Positions 10,031 to 20,668 are shown, counted from the first letter of the stretch. The stretch is 64,000 bases of DNA from Leptidea sinapis (GCF_905404315.1 NC_066288.1:12548501-12612500); one strand, 5' to 3'. The notes: generated by a model from the letters alone, not told the origin. Translations and numbers: made by a program.

Positions 10031-10330
10031 GTTTTTCTTATGATAATAAGGAACGAGACGGACAGGACGTTCAGCTGATGGTAATTGATACGCCGTGCCC
10101 ATTACAATGCAGCGCCGCTCAGGATTCTTGAAAAACAAAATTCTTATTTCATTCTTAAAAATTCTGAGCGACACTACAATTGCGCTCGTCACCTTGAGAT
10201 ATAAGATGTTAAGTCTTATTTTCCCAGTAATTCCACTAGCCGCGGCGCCCTTCAGAGCGAAACACACTAAATTTTACACATTACTGCTTCACGGCAGAAA
10301 TAGGTGCCGTTGTGGTACCCATGATCTAGC
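10031..10330 (-). repeat. SINE-like family A, left half of an inverted pair
   Basis: Nearly complete family A copy in minus orientation, from AATAAGGAACGAGACGGACA to ACCCATGATCTAGCC, where it switches directly to the plus-orientation copy at 10331. Confidence 0.7.
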
Positions 10331-10488
10331 CTTCTTATGTCTCAAGGTGACGAGCGCAATTATTGTATTGCCGCTCAGAATTTTCGGGTTTTTCAATAAT
10401 CCTGCACTGCATTGTAATAGGTAGGGCGTATCAATTACCATCAGCTGAACGCCGTGCTCGACTCATCCCTTATTTTCATAAAAAATCG
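10331..10488 (+). repeat. SINE-like family A, right half of an inverted pair
   Basis: Starts mid-element at CTTATGTCTCAAGGTGACGA and ends in CTTATTTTCATAAAAAA. With 10031-10200 it forms two inverted arms of about 150 bp around a spacer of about 120 bp. Confidence 0.7.
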
Positions 10489-10580
10489 TCTGGTCACACT
10501 TAACGATTACAACCTATACAATAAAATTTGGTCAACTAAAACTAGTATTTATCACAAAATCACCCGTTTCAGTGGTAAAC

Positions 10581-10739
10581 ATGGATAAAAGCAAGGCTGC
10601 CGTAAAAATTCACAGAATGAATTCTCTTCGAGTGCTCGTACCTATGTTGACAAGTACATATTGCAAACTCTTGTATGAGTCGTGTCAAAGGCTCAAAGCC
10701 TTCTTCAGTGATGCCGACTCACGAGTCACGACTGACTAG
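10581..10739 (+). other. Small ORF of 52 codons, unassigned
   Basis: An ATG-initiated frame beginning MDKSKAAVKIHRMNS and ending SDADSRVTTD followed by TAG. It resembles nothing I know and has no visible promoter or splice context. Of this length it can easily be chance. Confidence 0.12.
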
Positions 10740-10968
10740 TTGACTTGTTGTAAACAGAGTTTCAAACGTTGTTCTCTCTGAATACGAAAAATTCATGAAG
10801 ACCTGAATTATTGAAGAGTGTGCGCTTTTGATGAGCGTGGGACATTAAATATGGAATTTAAAATTGAATTTATTCATGTTTTACTAAATATTTGTTAACT
10901 ATGGTTTGTGTTTTGAACAATTAATTTGATAACACTACAATGTAATTCAATAAATAAATAATGTTAGA

Positions 10969-11716
10969 CGACTCATATAGCCGAATGGTTAGTGACCCTG
11001 ACTATTAAGCTAGAGGTCCCGGGTTCGAATCTCGGTAGGTGCAATCATTTATATAATGAATGTGGATGTTTGTTTCCGAGTCATGGATGTTTGTATGTAT
11101 TTATGTATGTTTAAGTAAGTATATTGTATTAAATACTAGTTGACCCGACAGACGTTGTTCTGTATACAGAACCAGAATTTTTTAGTTACCCAACGTTGAT
11201 ACTTAATTGTATCAATATGTATAATAAATAAAATAATGTTTTTTATTCATTTGTCACTAAAAAAATAAAAAATAAATATTTTTTTTATCATAACATCAAG
11301 AATTATTTCGTAAAATATGCTCCCGGTTGTTGTCATAAAATTGTTTCACAGCAGAACTGTCAAACAGTGCGTCAATAAATTCTCTCATAGAAAATATGTC
11401 CATACAAAACAAATATCGGACGACGGAGGAGACATCAAAGGAAAAACTAAATTGTTGTTTTTATTTAATTCCAAACACTTTCATATTTATTCACATTTTA
11501 AACCTTCCCTGGACTTCCACAAATAATTCAAGAACAAAATTAGCCACCAACCAAATCGGTACAGCCGTTCTCGAGTTTTAGCGAGACTAAAGAACAGCAA
11601 TTCATTTATATATATATAGATATCGTTGTCTTGTTGTACCCATAGTACAGGCTTATGCCTAGTTTGGGGCAAGAAAATTTGTGTAAAAGTGTATCAATAT
11701 TATTATTATTATAATT
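10969..11716 (+). mobile_element. tRNA-derived SINE, split by a Helitron
   Basis: The head (ACTCATATAGCCGAATGGTT … CGGGTTCGAATCTCGG) contains pol III A-box-like and B-box-like segments. The body (…CATGGATGTTTGTATGTATT…) and tail (…CCTAGTTTGGGGCAAG…, then an ATT repeat) match 24028-24268 and 36056-36335. The copy is interrupted at 11136-11620 by a Helitron-like element; the two halves, 10969-11135 and 11621-11716, join exactly as in the uninterrupted copies. Confidence 0.8.
11136..11620. mobile_element. Helitron-like element inserted in a SINE
   Basis: Reads CTAGTTGACCCGACAGACGT … to …TTTATATATATATAGA. In the opposite orientation it starts TCTATATATATATAAATG and ends CAACTAG. The host base before it is A and after it T, with no target duplication. 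TC start, CTRR end (CTAG) and A^T insertion are the Helitron signature. It encodes no Rep-helicase, so it is non-autonomous. Confidence 0.8.
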
Positions 11717-11759
11717 CAATCCTCTCATATATATTATTAAGAACAACCATTCAATAGTG

Positions 11760-12012
11760 GCAGGCTACTTTGCACAGGATGCCGGCTAGATTATGAGTAC
11801 CACGACGGCGGCTATTTCTGCCGTGAAGCAGTAATGTGTAAGCATTTCTGTGTTTCGGTCTGAAGGGTGCCGTAGCTAGTGAAATTACTGGGCAAATGAG
11901 ACAACATCTTATGTCTCAAGGTGACAAGCGCAATTAAAGTGCCGCTCAGAATTTTTGTGGTTTTTCAAGAATCCTGAGCGGCATTGCATAATGAGCAGGG
12001 CGTATCAATTAC
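11760..12012 (+). repeat. SINE-like family A, 3' truncated
   Basis: Runs from GGCAGGCTACTTTGCACAGG to GGGCAGGGCGTATCAATTAC and stops abruptly at a Helitron-type sequence; the poly-A end is missing. Confidence 0.7.
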
Positions 12013-12178
12013 ACTTCCACCCCTATTTCAACCCTTTTATTCGCTATAAGAGATAGCCTCTTTCCTTTCCCAAGCTCTTGTCTATCTCTGTTCTAAATTT
12101 CATCAAAATCGTTTCAGTGGTTTAGGCGTGAAAACGTGACAAACAAACTTACAATCACATTTATAATATTAGTATGGA
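12013..12178. mobile_element. Helitron-like element, terminal part
   Basis: Contains CCCCTATTTCAACCC, AAATTTCATCAAAATCG and TTAGGCGTGAAAACGTGACA, and ends TTTATAATATTAGTATGGA followed by T. Same right-hand end as 31812-32177, 55690-56245 and 61496-61985; the CTAG end is absent. Confidence 0.7.
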
Positions 12179-12777
12179 TTATTGAACAAGATGATCTCAG
12201 TGAAGTTAAAATCAATATATTAATTCAATGGGAGGTATTAATGACGCCATACTAAGTCATGTACCATGGAGCGATCCCCATGATCACCCAACACAGATCA
12301 TGGCATAAAAAATGTGTTCTTTGCATGTTGTTTAATTAAAAAAAAACATGGAATATCTATTAGATGTACATTTTGACTAAAAAGTTAAAAAGCTACCTAC
12401 GATATTTCGTAATACCAAACAAGGAAAGCTCTATGCTACCTTTAGAACCACAGAGTCGAACCTTTTTACCATTCATAGAATTGGTACAGTCGCGGTCAAA
12501 AATTATCTGTAACCAAAATGATACTTGGAGAATAAACAAGAAAGAAAGACTGTGTGTGTGTGAAAAAATGTAACATTATAAGAATAACTCTTACTCTTGT
12601 TTTTAAAAACTTCAGTTTTCTTTTGTTTTATTTTCCAATGTAGTCTTAAATTTAGGCTCAATATTGACTTCAAGAAGTGACTCTTTCTAACAAAAATTAC
12701 ACCGTTGTTACTCCTTATATACTACCTCTTTTGAAAACATTTCTTTAAATAAAGAAGAAAAATTCCTGGTTAAACCT
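12179..12777. other. No gene seen
   Basis: AT-rich sequence up to the Merlin-type element; contains a short TG repeat near 12551-12561. Confidence 0.5.
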
Positions 12778-13182
12778 TAGTATGCCTTAGCACGAATTTG
12801 GATGCAAAAATATTGTAGTTGATAGAGCTTTAGTCCACGATTACAATGATACTACTCTTATTACAAGGTAATGCACAGTTTTCAAGAAAATAACGAAAAA
12901 AATTCTAACCCAAAATAGATAAATCACGTAAATAAACACTACGGACATCGCGGCGGGAGGCTAAAAACTGCCATGAAATGATTTTGGTTTTTTTCATAAA
13001 ATATTTGGACAGGCAAAGGGTTTAAGCCCATACAGCCATAAATTGTATGAAAAACAGTGAAATGAAATGTAAAAAATAGTTTATGACAGATTAGACGGCT
13101 TCATCAATAATTATTTTTAGATAAAAGGAAAACATTTATAAAAGGGTTTATTGTTCATGTTCATCAATCCCCAAACATATAT

Positions 13183-13524
13183 CGCCGCTGCCGCGGCACG
13201 CTACGCTCGGCTCGTGCGTTGTTTTAACTGTTCTAACCTAACCTAACCAATTTTAATGAATTGTAGTTGGTAGAGCTTTGGTCCACGATTATAGTGCTAC
13301 CACTCTTATTACAACGTAATACACAGTTTTCAAGAAAAACCAAATAAAAAGTCTAGCCTCCCCCCTCCCTAATTTGTTAATGGGGGGAAACGCTTACAAT
13401 TTGGTTCTGGCACTCGCCGGCCGCTGCTGCGGCACGCTACGCTCGGCTCATGCGTTGTTTTAACTGTTCTAACATAACCTAACCTAACCAATTTTAATGA
13501 GTTGCAGTTGAAAGAGCTTTGGGG
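13183..13524. repeat. Two GC-rich direct repeats inside the Merlin element
   Basis: Units at 13183-13283 and 13417-13524 share GCGGCACGCTACGCTCGGCT, GTGCGTTGTTTTAACTGTTC or its one-base variant, a CTAACCTAACC run and CAATTTTAATGA(A/G)TTG(C/T)AG. Each runs into a copy of the terminal block (…TAGAGCTTTGG), suggesting internal duplication of an arm end or a nested element. Confidence 0.65.
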
Positions 13525-13572
13525 ATTTATTACTTTTACTATAAGTGTGGTTTAAAAAAACAATGAACCCTT

Positions 13573-15000
13573 TTATAACTGTTTATTATTATAAACATAA
13601 TTTACTACTTTAATTAGTTCTTCGAATGGATCCCTTTTTAGTTTTTCCACGAATCTTCTCCACAAATATTCAAATATTTAGTCAGTGAAATTTTCCCTAT
13701 TATTGAAATTATCCTTTTGAAAAAACCTTTTGACGACACGCCACTGTGACTCAATTCTTTGAGAGTGCGTGACATCTGCAGCCAGAAATGGGTTCTCTGG
13801 ATCACTGTGGTTTACATTGTGGTGTATGAACCCATGATCCCCCAGACAATCATAAGCTCGCCAGAAGTCACTATGTATGGTGGTGCCCTCAGCCACATGC
13901 TTTTTTATTAATCGGCTGAGCGGATATTTTTTTTTTTTTGAGAGGAGGAAATACTGTTACGTATTTACGCCCCGGAACGGGGCGTAATATGTCGGACTCG
14001 AGTGTCCGCGTAAGCGGACGCCCCATACCGACTAAAACCTCCTCTGTGCTGTTAGCAGCCCTGGCTTTCACAGCGAAGTAGGACGTGGGCCGTGGAGGCG
14101 GCAAAGACTACGCAACAACAGTCGCGGGGCGTCTCCTAAGGAGACTCGAACCTCAGACCGGCTGTGTGCTTGTGGGTGAGCGGATATTGTCTGGGCAGAC
14201 TTCTAAACGGAGGTCTTTGTTTCCATCTTCTATAAGGCCCAGCACCCAGTGACCTTCAATATGACGTCCTGAAATAATAAAATAAACTTCATTTTAATTC
14301 TATACACAATATGCAATAGGACATGTTTATTTTATTTCGTGCACTTTTGTTAGTCAGAACTTACCTTTATTAAACTTCCTTTTGCCGAACTTGCTCTCGT
14401 CAATTTGAACAGTTTTGCCTGGACCACCAATCTTTCCAGTAAATGATTGCCTATCCATCTGGTAAAGAACAACTACCTCTCTGCAATAATTGAATCAGTC
14501 CATTATGGTTGCCCTAGACAGGCAATACTCTCCCTCTGTGAAATCTTCCTTCTGAGTATCATACTAATTCCACTTGCATGCATAGGCATACATTAAATAA
14601 AATACTTGTGGTAATGTTATTCGAATGCCGTCAAACCAAGTACCATTTCCTCTGCTAACATAAGATTTGAATCTCCATGCTTTCTTATTGCATATAAAAG
14701 AGCCCACAGTCCGATTGGATGAATAAACAATCGTCATTTCTTGCCTTGGAATCATGCCTTTACTCTCAGCAAAGGCAAGCGCTTGCTCGCGCGCACCCAA
14801 TCATTGATATACTTTAATTAAATTCCACATCTCTTTTAATTCTTTAACGTAGTAATGCCGTTTTATTGGTGTTCCATTGGCATCAACAACTGCTTGACGG
14901 TTGAGGTTCTTGATTAGTCGAAGGCGGGAATCCCTGACTAGTTGATGGCTGGCGTTGTTCGGCGTCCGACATCTTACCAAAACGCAACGCGGTAAATTCG
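13573..15000 (-). pseudogene. Merlin (ISXO2-like) DDE transposase, broken
   Basis: Reading down the minus strand from about 15000: RDSRLRLIKNLNRQAVVDAN and YYVKELKEMWNLIKVY, an in-frame TGA, AFAESKGMIPRQEM, WFDGIRITLPQVFYLMYAYA, then KIGGPGKTVQIDESKFGKRK, in which the D of IDES is the expected first catalytic acid. A 96-bp intron (14269-14364, GTAAGT…TTTCAG) follows and restores phase to GRHIEGHWVLGLIEDGNKDL. A SINE (13929-14176) and a frameshift interrupt the region before IKKHVAEGTTIHSDFWRAYD (second acid in the HSD motif). HNVNHSDPENPFLAADVTH, RIESQWRVVKRFF (E of the triad), an in-frame TAA and FEYLWRRFVEKLKRDPFEEL complete it. Motif order matches ISXO2/Merlin transposases, which cut and paste their own element. 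This copy cannot make an intact enzyme. Confidence 0.85.
13929..14176 (-). mobile_element. SINE-like retroposon with 12-bp target duplication
   Basis: TGAGCGGATATT occurs at 13917-13928 and again at 14177-14188, bracketing 248 bp that begin with a T-run (poly-A on the minus strand). The minus strand contains GGTTCGAGTCTCC (B-box-like) and two hairpins: ACGCCCCGTTCCGGGGCGT and GTCCGCTTACGCGGAC. Poly-A tail and target duplication show LINE-mediated retroposition into the Merlin transposase. No A box is evident, so the 5' end may be truncated. Confidence 0.85.
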
Positions 15001-15841
15001 GAAAAATTCGTCAGTCAAGAAAGCAGAAAATCGGTGTCCGGTGTACGGACGCAGGTAAAACGTATAAGCAAAGAATCAAAGTCCAGGAAATAAGCCCAAG
15101 TCGAAGAAAAAAACCACAAATAACACAAACAGAACACAGAAACAATCACTTATGAAACGGGATAAACCAAAGAGATTTTAAACATGGAATAAACATTATA
15201 GGAAATAAACCAAAAATAGTTATTGTTTTTTTTACTGACTTCACGACTCTAGGTTCTATTTTTTTATATAAAAATAATTATTGATGAAGCCTATCATATG
15301 TCACAGACTATTTGTTACATTTCATTTCACTGTTTTTCATACAATTTAAGCCGTTTTATCTGCAACAGATTTTTTTTTTACATTTCATTTCACTGTTTTT
15401 CATTTATTAAATTTATGGCTGTATGAGCTTGAACCTTTGCCTGTACTTATATTTTATTAAGAAATCATTATCATTTTATGACAGTTTTTGGCCTCCCGCC
15501 GCCATGTCAGCGCTCATGTAGTGTTTATGTGTTATGTGATTTACCTGTTTCAGGTTAGAATTTTTTTCATTATTTTCTTGGAAACGGTGCATTACCTTAT
15601 AATACTCTATCTACTACGGATTACGGACTAAAGCTCTATCAACTACAATATTTTTCACAACCAAATTCGTGCTATGGGATATTAATTTACGTGATTTACC
15701 TGTTTTAGGTAAGTTTTTTTTTTGGTATTTTCTTGAAAACGGTGCATTACCTTGTAATAAGAGTGATATCATTATAATCGTGGACTAAAGTTCTATCAAC
15801 TACAATATTTTTTACATCCAAATTCGTGCTAAGGGATACTA

Positions 15842-16164
15842 TGTCCAACCCCAATTCCTTCATAATGTAAGAAGAATATAGAAATCTTTCTCTATTTATC
15901 CAAAAATAAATATTCACCCACCAACCACTCTTTACATAAAAAAATTAACCTACAGCGATTTTTACTTACGAGTGACACGTTTGCTACGTCAATACATTTT
16001 TTTTATGTAATTCTTCTATATTTGAACACGATATTTTGATTAAATTTCATGAATAGTGGTCACGGTAAATCTGCGGAGACGGTGAGTAACTCTGGACTAA
16101 TTGAAACCATTTGACACTCTGTTCAGATGATCAATTTGTTCACGTGGCGTTTTTTATAATAATA
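15842..16164. other. No gene seen
   Basis: AT-rich sequence between the Merlin-type element and a Helitron-like element. Confidence 0.5.
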
Positions 16165-16496
16165 CTAGCCGATCCGACAGCCGTTGTACTGTATATAATA
16201 AATAAAATATTAATTTTTATGACCTAGACAATAATATTTCATAACATTGAGAATTATTTCGTAAACTAGGCTCCCTGTTGTAGAACTGTCATACCGCCCG
16301 TCAATAAACTCTCTCATAGAAAATATGTCCATACAAGACAAATATTGGAAAATAAAAATAAGTATGGGTCCCAAATTTAAATAAAAACTATCCTATCTCT
16401 GCACTCCATGAAGTAATCCCCATTAAAATCTTTAGTTCATTAGTTTAGGAGTTCACTGGAAACAAACACCAGGACACTGGATTTATATATATTAAG
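16165..16496. mobile_element. Helitron-like non-autonomous element
   Basis: CTAGCCGATCCGACAGCCGT … GGATTTATATATATTAAGA, preceded by A and followed by T. Same family as 2371-2693 and 11136-11620; internal landmarks TCATAGAAAATATGTCCATA and TTAGGAGTTCACTGGAAAC are present. Confidence 0.75.
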
Positions 16497-17221
16497 ATGT
16501 TTGTCGTTTGAGTGAATGATTTAGATTCACCAATGGACCCGGTAGGATTTCGATTGGCTTCTAGAAATTCTTTTGATTACTTTCCTTGTTTTTTCTTTTA
16601 AATTTGTACGTGCCTGTACCCGTGATAGTGAATGAAAATGGCACATCTCGCAATCAGCCGAGTGCTTACCGCCGTAACTGGGACGATAGTGGGACACAAC
16701 TGAGGATTAATCAATCACAAGGAGAAACAAAAAATATGATGAACAATAATTAACAGGAATTTATACTTCGCTGCCAAGCGCATACGGTAAGCGGAATCAA
16801 AAGAAAGTTTCTTTTTTGAAGTTCCCATCAACCTTACACATTTAAAGTATCGGGTATCCTATTACTAAGACTCCGATGTGTATTGTCCATCCTTCTGTCT
16901 GTCAACGGGCCTCATAAACTTGTGAGACAATAAATAGTTGACAGCAAATTTTTGACAGAGTGTGCATTAATATTGCTGCTATAACAACAACAAGCGAATT
17001 CCTTGCGGGCGAAAAAAAAAAAAAAAAATGTTTTTTTTTTAATGCCTTGTACAATGGTACGATACCGAAAGTATAGACTACAACTGTGATTGAGTAGACT
17101 CCAGTTTGGGAAGACCAGTGCCGCACAGATTATTTAGTATTACTTTTTTTCTTTTGCTTTTGTATTAAAGATAAAGCTAATATTTGTTTCAATAACTTAT
17201 TATGTTGTTTAACTTATGAAT
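16497..17221. other. No gene seen
   Basis: Includes an A-run of 17 followed by ATG and a T-run near 17011-17040. The reading frame across it (minus, 16902-17126) looks non-coding. No recognised repeat. Confidence 0.45.
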
Positions 17222-17402
17222 GTCGCGCCTATTTCTGCCGTGAAGCAGTAGTGTATGCAAGTAATATTACTGGGCAACCCAGACTTGCCGCTCAGAATTT
17301 TTGGGTTTTTCAAGAATACTGAGCGTCACTACGTTGTAAAGGGCAGGGCGTATCAATTACCATCAGCTGAACGTCCTGCTCATCTCGTCCCTATAAAAAA
17401 AT
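17222..17402 (+). repeat. SINE-like family A with internal deletions
   Basis: Keeps GCGCCTATTTCTGCCGTGAA, the hairpin region and GGGCAGGGCGTATCAATTAC … CTCGTCCCTATAAAAAAA, but lacks about 100 bp of the middle. Confidence 0.65.
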
Positions 17403-17947
17403 GAGTGGTTAAGTTTTCTTCTGTAATAAATCCATATTCATTTAATTTCATTCATTACATTCCAAACCGTTGTATATTCGACTCGAACTTCTCCGCTTTT
17501 TATGTTCATTATGTCAGTCATCAACTTGAGCGCCCCATAACTTGAATATTGAGTGGTCACCTCCCGTGATGTAGGTACCGCTCATAGAAACATAAGTAAA
17601 ACGACAATAGAACAGTAAGAAATGCTAATCCCTTGCAACTGTCGCTAAATACATATTTTACATTGCTGCGTGCGCTTGAGACGCTCTGGATACTGCGGGG
17701 CTATGCAGTTGCAATGGTGTGCAAAATTACGGACACACGAATGATCACCATATACACATTTGATTTAAAAAACAACAGTTTAGTTGATTTATAACTCTCG
17801 TATATGTAAATATTTTTGTGAAATTATTGTAGTGGCACGTTATGGATGTGTCCATAGTTTGATATACTAAAATGACTATATTTGCGCGTTGTTTCGACCC
17901 CCCCACCACTCCGATTAATACTAAATCACTACTAACTAACGTGTAAA
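17403..17947. other. No gene seen
   Basis: Unremarkable sequence with a GC-richer patch near 17665-17710; nothing recognised. Confidence 0.45.
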
Positions 17948-18255
17948 TAATTCATCTCAGCCAGAATACTTCTATTGCTTGACAAACGCCTCTCCCAAAG
18001 ATCTCTAGGTCCTGCGCTGCCCTCATCCAAATTATTCCGGCGATCTTGACCAGGCCATCACCATGTTGTGGAGGGCCTACCAACACTACGTCTTCCTGTA
18101 CGTAGTCGCCATTCGAGGACTTTACTGCCCCAACGGCCATCTGTCCGTAGATTGATGTACCCTGCCCACTGCCACTTCAATTTCGCAACCATCTGGGCTA
18201 TGTTGTTGACTTTGGTTCTCCTACGGATCTCCTTATTTCTGATTCGATCTGAAAC
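17948..18255 (-). pseudogene. LINE endonuclease-RT C-terminal remnant
   Basis: The reverse strand carries RRRTKVNNIAQMVAKLKWQW-like codons with gaps, then a T-D-G-R-W-G region and GPPQHGDGLVKIAGIIWMRA, followed by AQDLEIFGRGVCQ where a frame change replaces the usual W-R-S-L-G-E-A-F-V. Same type as 8585-8935. Confidence 0.65.
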
Positions 18256-18699
18256 TTTATTAAAAATTAATTAGGTAACAAATTTTAATTCAGTCCCATG
18301 TACCTTCTTCTCTGTTTTTATTATTCCGCTCCATTCAATCTTACAATATTTACTTACTGTTATGAATTATAAATGTCGAGGGAAGCCAGTTACTTGCAGT
18401 TCATAGTAAAAAGATTAAAATGAAAGGTACCATTTGAGTTAGTGTAGTGCTAGTGAATTACTGTAACACAAAATAAAAATTATGATATTATAAAAGACAC
18501 ATGAACAAATTGACTTCCCCTTAATAGAGACATTAAGAAATGTGTTAATGGACACATTCTTAGTTTAATCTATCTAGCAGTTTAAGTTTAAGTAGAATTA
18601 CTTATAAGTCTTATTTAAGGCTAGATTGTAAAGGCTAGAAGTAAGGGGCAAAATTATAAGAACTATATTATTATGTTCCCTAAATGAAATTAAAATTAC
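18256..18699. other. No gene seen
   Basis: AT-rich sequence; no recognised feature. Confidence 0.45.
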
Positions 18700-18977
18700 C
18701 AGTAGGAGGCTCCTTTGCACAGGAAGCCGGCTAGATTATGGGTACCACAATGGCGCCTATTTCTGCCGTTAGGTACACATTACTGTGTTTTGGTCTGAAG
18801 GGCGCCGTAGCTAGTGAAATTACTGGGCAAATAAGACTTCACATCTTATGTCTCAAGGTGACGAGCGTAATTGTAGTGCCGCTCAGAAAGTTTGGGTTTT
18901 TCAAGAATGGGTAGGGCGTATCAATTACCATCAGTTAAACGTCCTGCTCGTCTCGTCCCTTATTTTCATAAAAAAAA
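18700..18977 (+). repeat. SINE-like family A
   Basis: CCAGTAGGAGGCTCCTTTGC … CTTATTTTCATAAAAAAA, with one hairpin arm deleted (TCAAGAATGGGTAGGGCG). Confidence 0.7.
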
Positions 18978-20353
18978 CTATTTATTTTCGAACAAAATCT
19001 GAGAGAAGTCAGTTGTGCATGTAAATCACAATTTCAATCGTTACTCGACAAGTGGACCTGTCTTTCGACATTCAAATGTTCAAAAACAAAAACCTGAACA
19101 AAGCAGCCGACGTCGGCCATAGCTTTCCGTTCTATAATCACGATTGTGTTTAGATAAAATATAATAATAACAAAATAAACACACGTAACAATCTCGCGTC
19201 AAACGTAAATGAATACAGTGGCCATGCGTTCGGGATTTTTCGGATATGATTAATTTAAAAATGTCTTTCAAAAATACATACGCAGAAAATTATACAAAGC
19301 AAGGCAAATCAAAAGTAACTAAAAATTTTGGAGTGATAACTTCTTAGTGATAAGTGATAAGCCGTAGTAAAAATCAATGAAAACAATTTTTAACCGTCTT
19401 TAAAATGGTTTAAAAAATTGATTCAAATTATTCAGTAATATTTTTTTTAAATCTCCAAGTGTTTTTGTTTATTTATTACTACTTTTGTAATAAATGAAAA
19501 TTTTCCTTAATTTTATGACGTTTGCGACATTCGGTAATATTTTTTTTTGGTTTCTTCGTCTATTATAAGGACATAGAGAAACCCCATGCCCTTACAGTCA
19601 AATTCGTTAATATTCAATAATTAATTGTTGAAGCCGTTTTTGCAACATTTTAGATGACATGCATGTAAAAATCTCCTTGCTTATAATAGTTACTATTATC
19701 AAATTGATACCTTTATAGAATTAAATAATGATAGTACATAGACAAAATTCTAATGTGTATATACAAGAATTGTACCTAAAAACAAAATATATATTATAAT
19801 AAATAAAATATTTTAGTAATAACCTAAGCTTTTCTCATTATTAGTTCATTAAATTTAATATTATGTACATTAGAGGTTTGTGTATGTACATTATTCTAGT
19901 ATCAATATTTAATCTTATAAAAGTAACAATTTGTTAGAGTGAGAGAGGAGGAGCCTGCCTACCGCTACCGTATACGTGAGAGAAAGGGATGCCAGACAGA
20001 TTGGTGCCGTAACACGTTACGTTACGAAGCGTTTACCATCCCAAAAGAAGTTATCACTTCAAAAACATTCAATAATTAACGTGTAAAGACGGGAGGATAA
20101 TGTGACTGCGGCAGAGTTAATAATTATCCTAAAAATACCGTAAATGATGGTAGCCCGATGCCAAAGCCTCCACAACGATCCACTCAAGTTACGTCAATTG
20201 AAATGACGGGTGAGTGACGCCAACGCACTTGTTCTTAATCAATGTTTATTTATCGTTAAGCGCTCGAAACGAGAACTTTTTGTATCGTTGTAAAATTATA
20301 ATAACTGACATTAGAGTATTAATAATTTTATTGGCTCAACAATATAATTACTA
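18978..20353. other. No gene seen
   Basis: Long AT-rich stretch. A GC-richer section near 19940-20060 contains CACGTTACGTTACGAAGCG; the core TTACGTTACGAAGCG recurs near 44136-44150. Otherwise nothing is recognised. Confidence 0.45.
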
Positions 20354-20668
20354 CCAGTGGGAGGCTCCTTTGCACAGGATGCCGGCTAGATATGGGTACC
20401 ACAACGGCACAAATTTCTGCCGTGAAGCAGTAATGTGTAAGCATTACTGTGTTTCGGTCTGAAGGGCGCCGTAGCTAGTGAAATTACTGGGCAAATGAGA
20501 CTTAACATCTTATGTCTCAAAGTGACGAGCGAAGTTGTAGTGCCGCTCAGAATTTTTGGGGTTTTTCAAGAATCCTGAGCGGCAATGCATTGTAATGTGC
20601 AGGGCGTATCAATTACATCAGCTGAACGTCCTGCTAGTCTCGTCCCTTATTTTCATTAAAAAAATAGG
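20354..20668 (+). repeat. SINE-like family A, reference-quality copy
   Basis: Order of landmarks: CCAGTGGGAGGCTCCTTTGC, GATGCCGGCTAGAT, GGGTACCACAACGGC, TTTCTGCCGTGAAGCAG, GGGCGCCGTAGCTAGTGAAA, TTACTGGGCAAATGAGAC, CTCAAAGTGACGAGCG, a hairpin GTGCCGCTCAG…CTGAGCGGCA around TTTTTGGGGTTTTTCAAG, GCAGGGCGTATCAATTAC, CAGCTGAACGTCCTGCT and CTCGTCCCTTATTTTCATTA, then A7. There is no open frame. The A-tail and nested insertions with target duplications point to retroposition. No clear pol III boxes were found. Confidence 0.75.

Larger units (their letters stand above)
12778..15841 (-). mobile_element. Merlin-type DNA transposon with long inverted arms
   Basis: The ends share TAGTAT(G/C)CCTTAGCACG and AATTTGG in inverted orientation. 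The inversion continues for about 300 bp: TTGTAGTTGATAGAGCTTTA, CTTATTACAAGGTAATGCAC, AAATCACGTAAAT and GAAAAACAGTGAAATGAAAT all recur reversed on the right. The right arm carries partial duplications of two blocks. Inside lies a minus-strand ISXO2-like transposase, the enzyme type of Merlin (IS1016/IS1595-related) transposons. Flanks of 8-9 bp resemble each other only weakly, so the target duplication is unproven. It is old: internal stops, a frameshift and a SINE insertion. Confidence 0.8.

Noticed and set aside
13230..13250. CTAACCTAACCTAACC resembling insect (TTAGG)n telomere repeats
   Set aside because: Only about three units, repeated inside two copies of a larger direct repeat within a transposon; not a telomeric array.
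16902..17126. 74-codon minus frame with a hydrophobic stretch
   Set aside because: It spans a homopolymer run encoding poly-Phe and has no other support.
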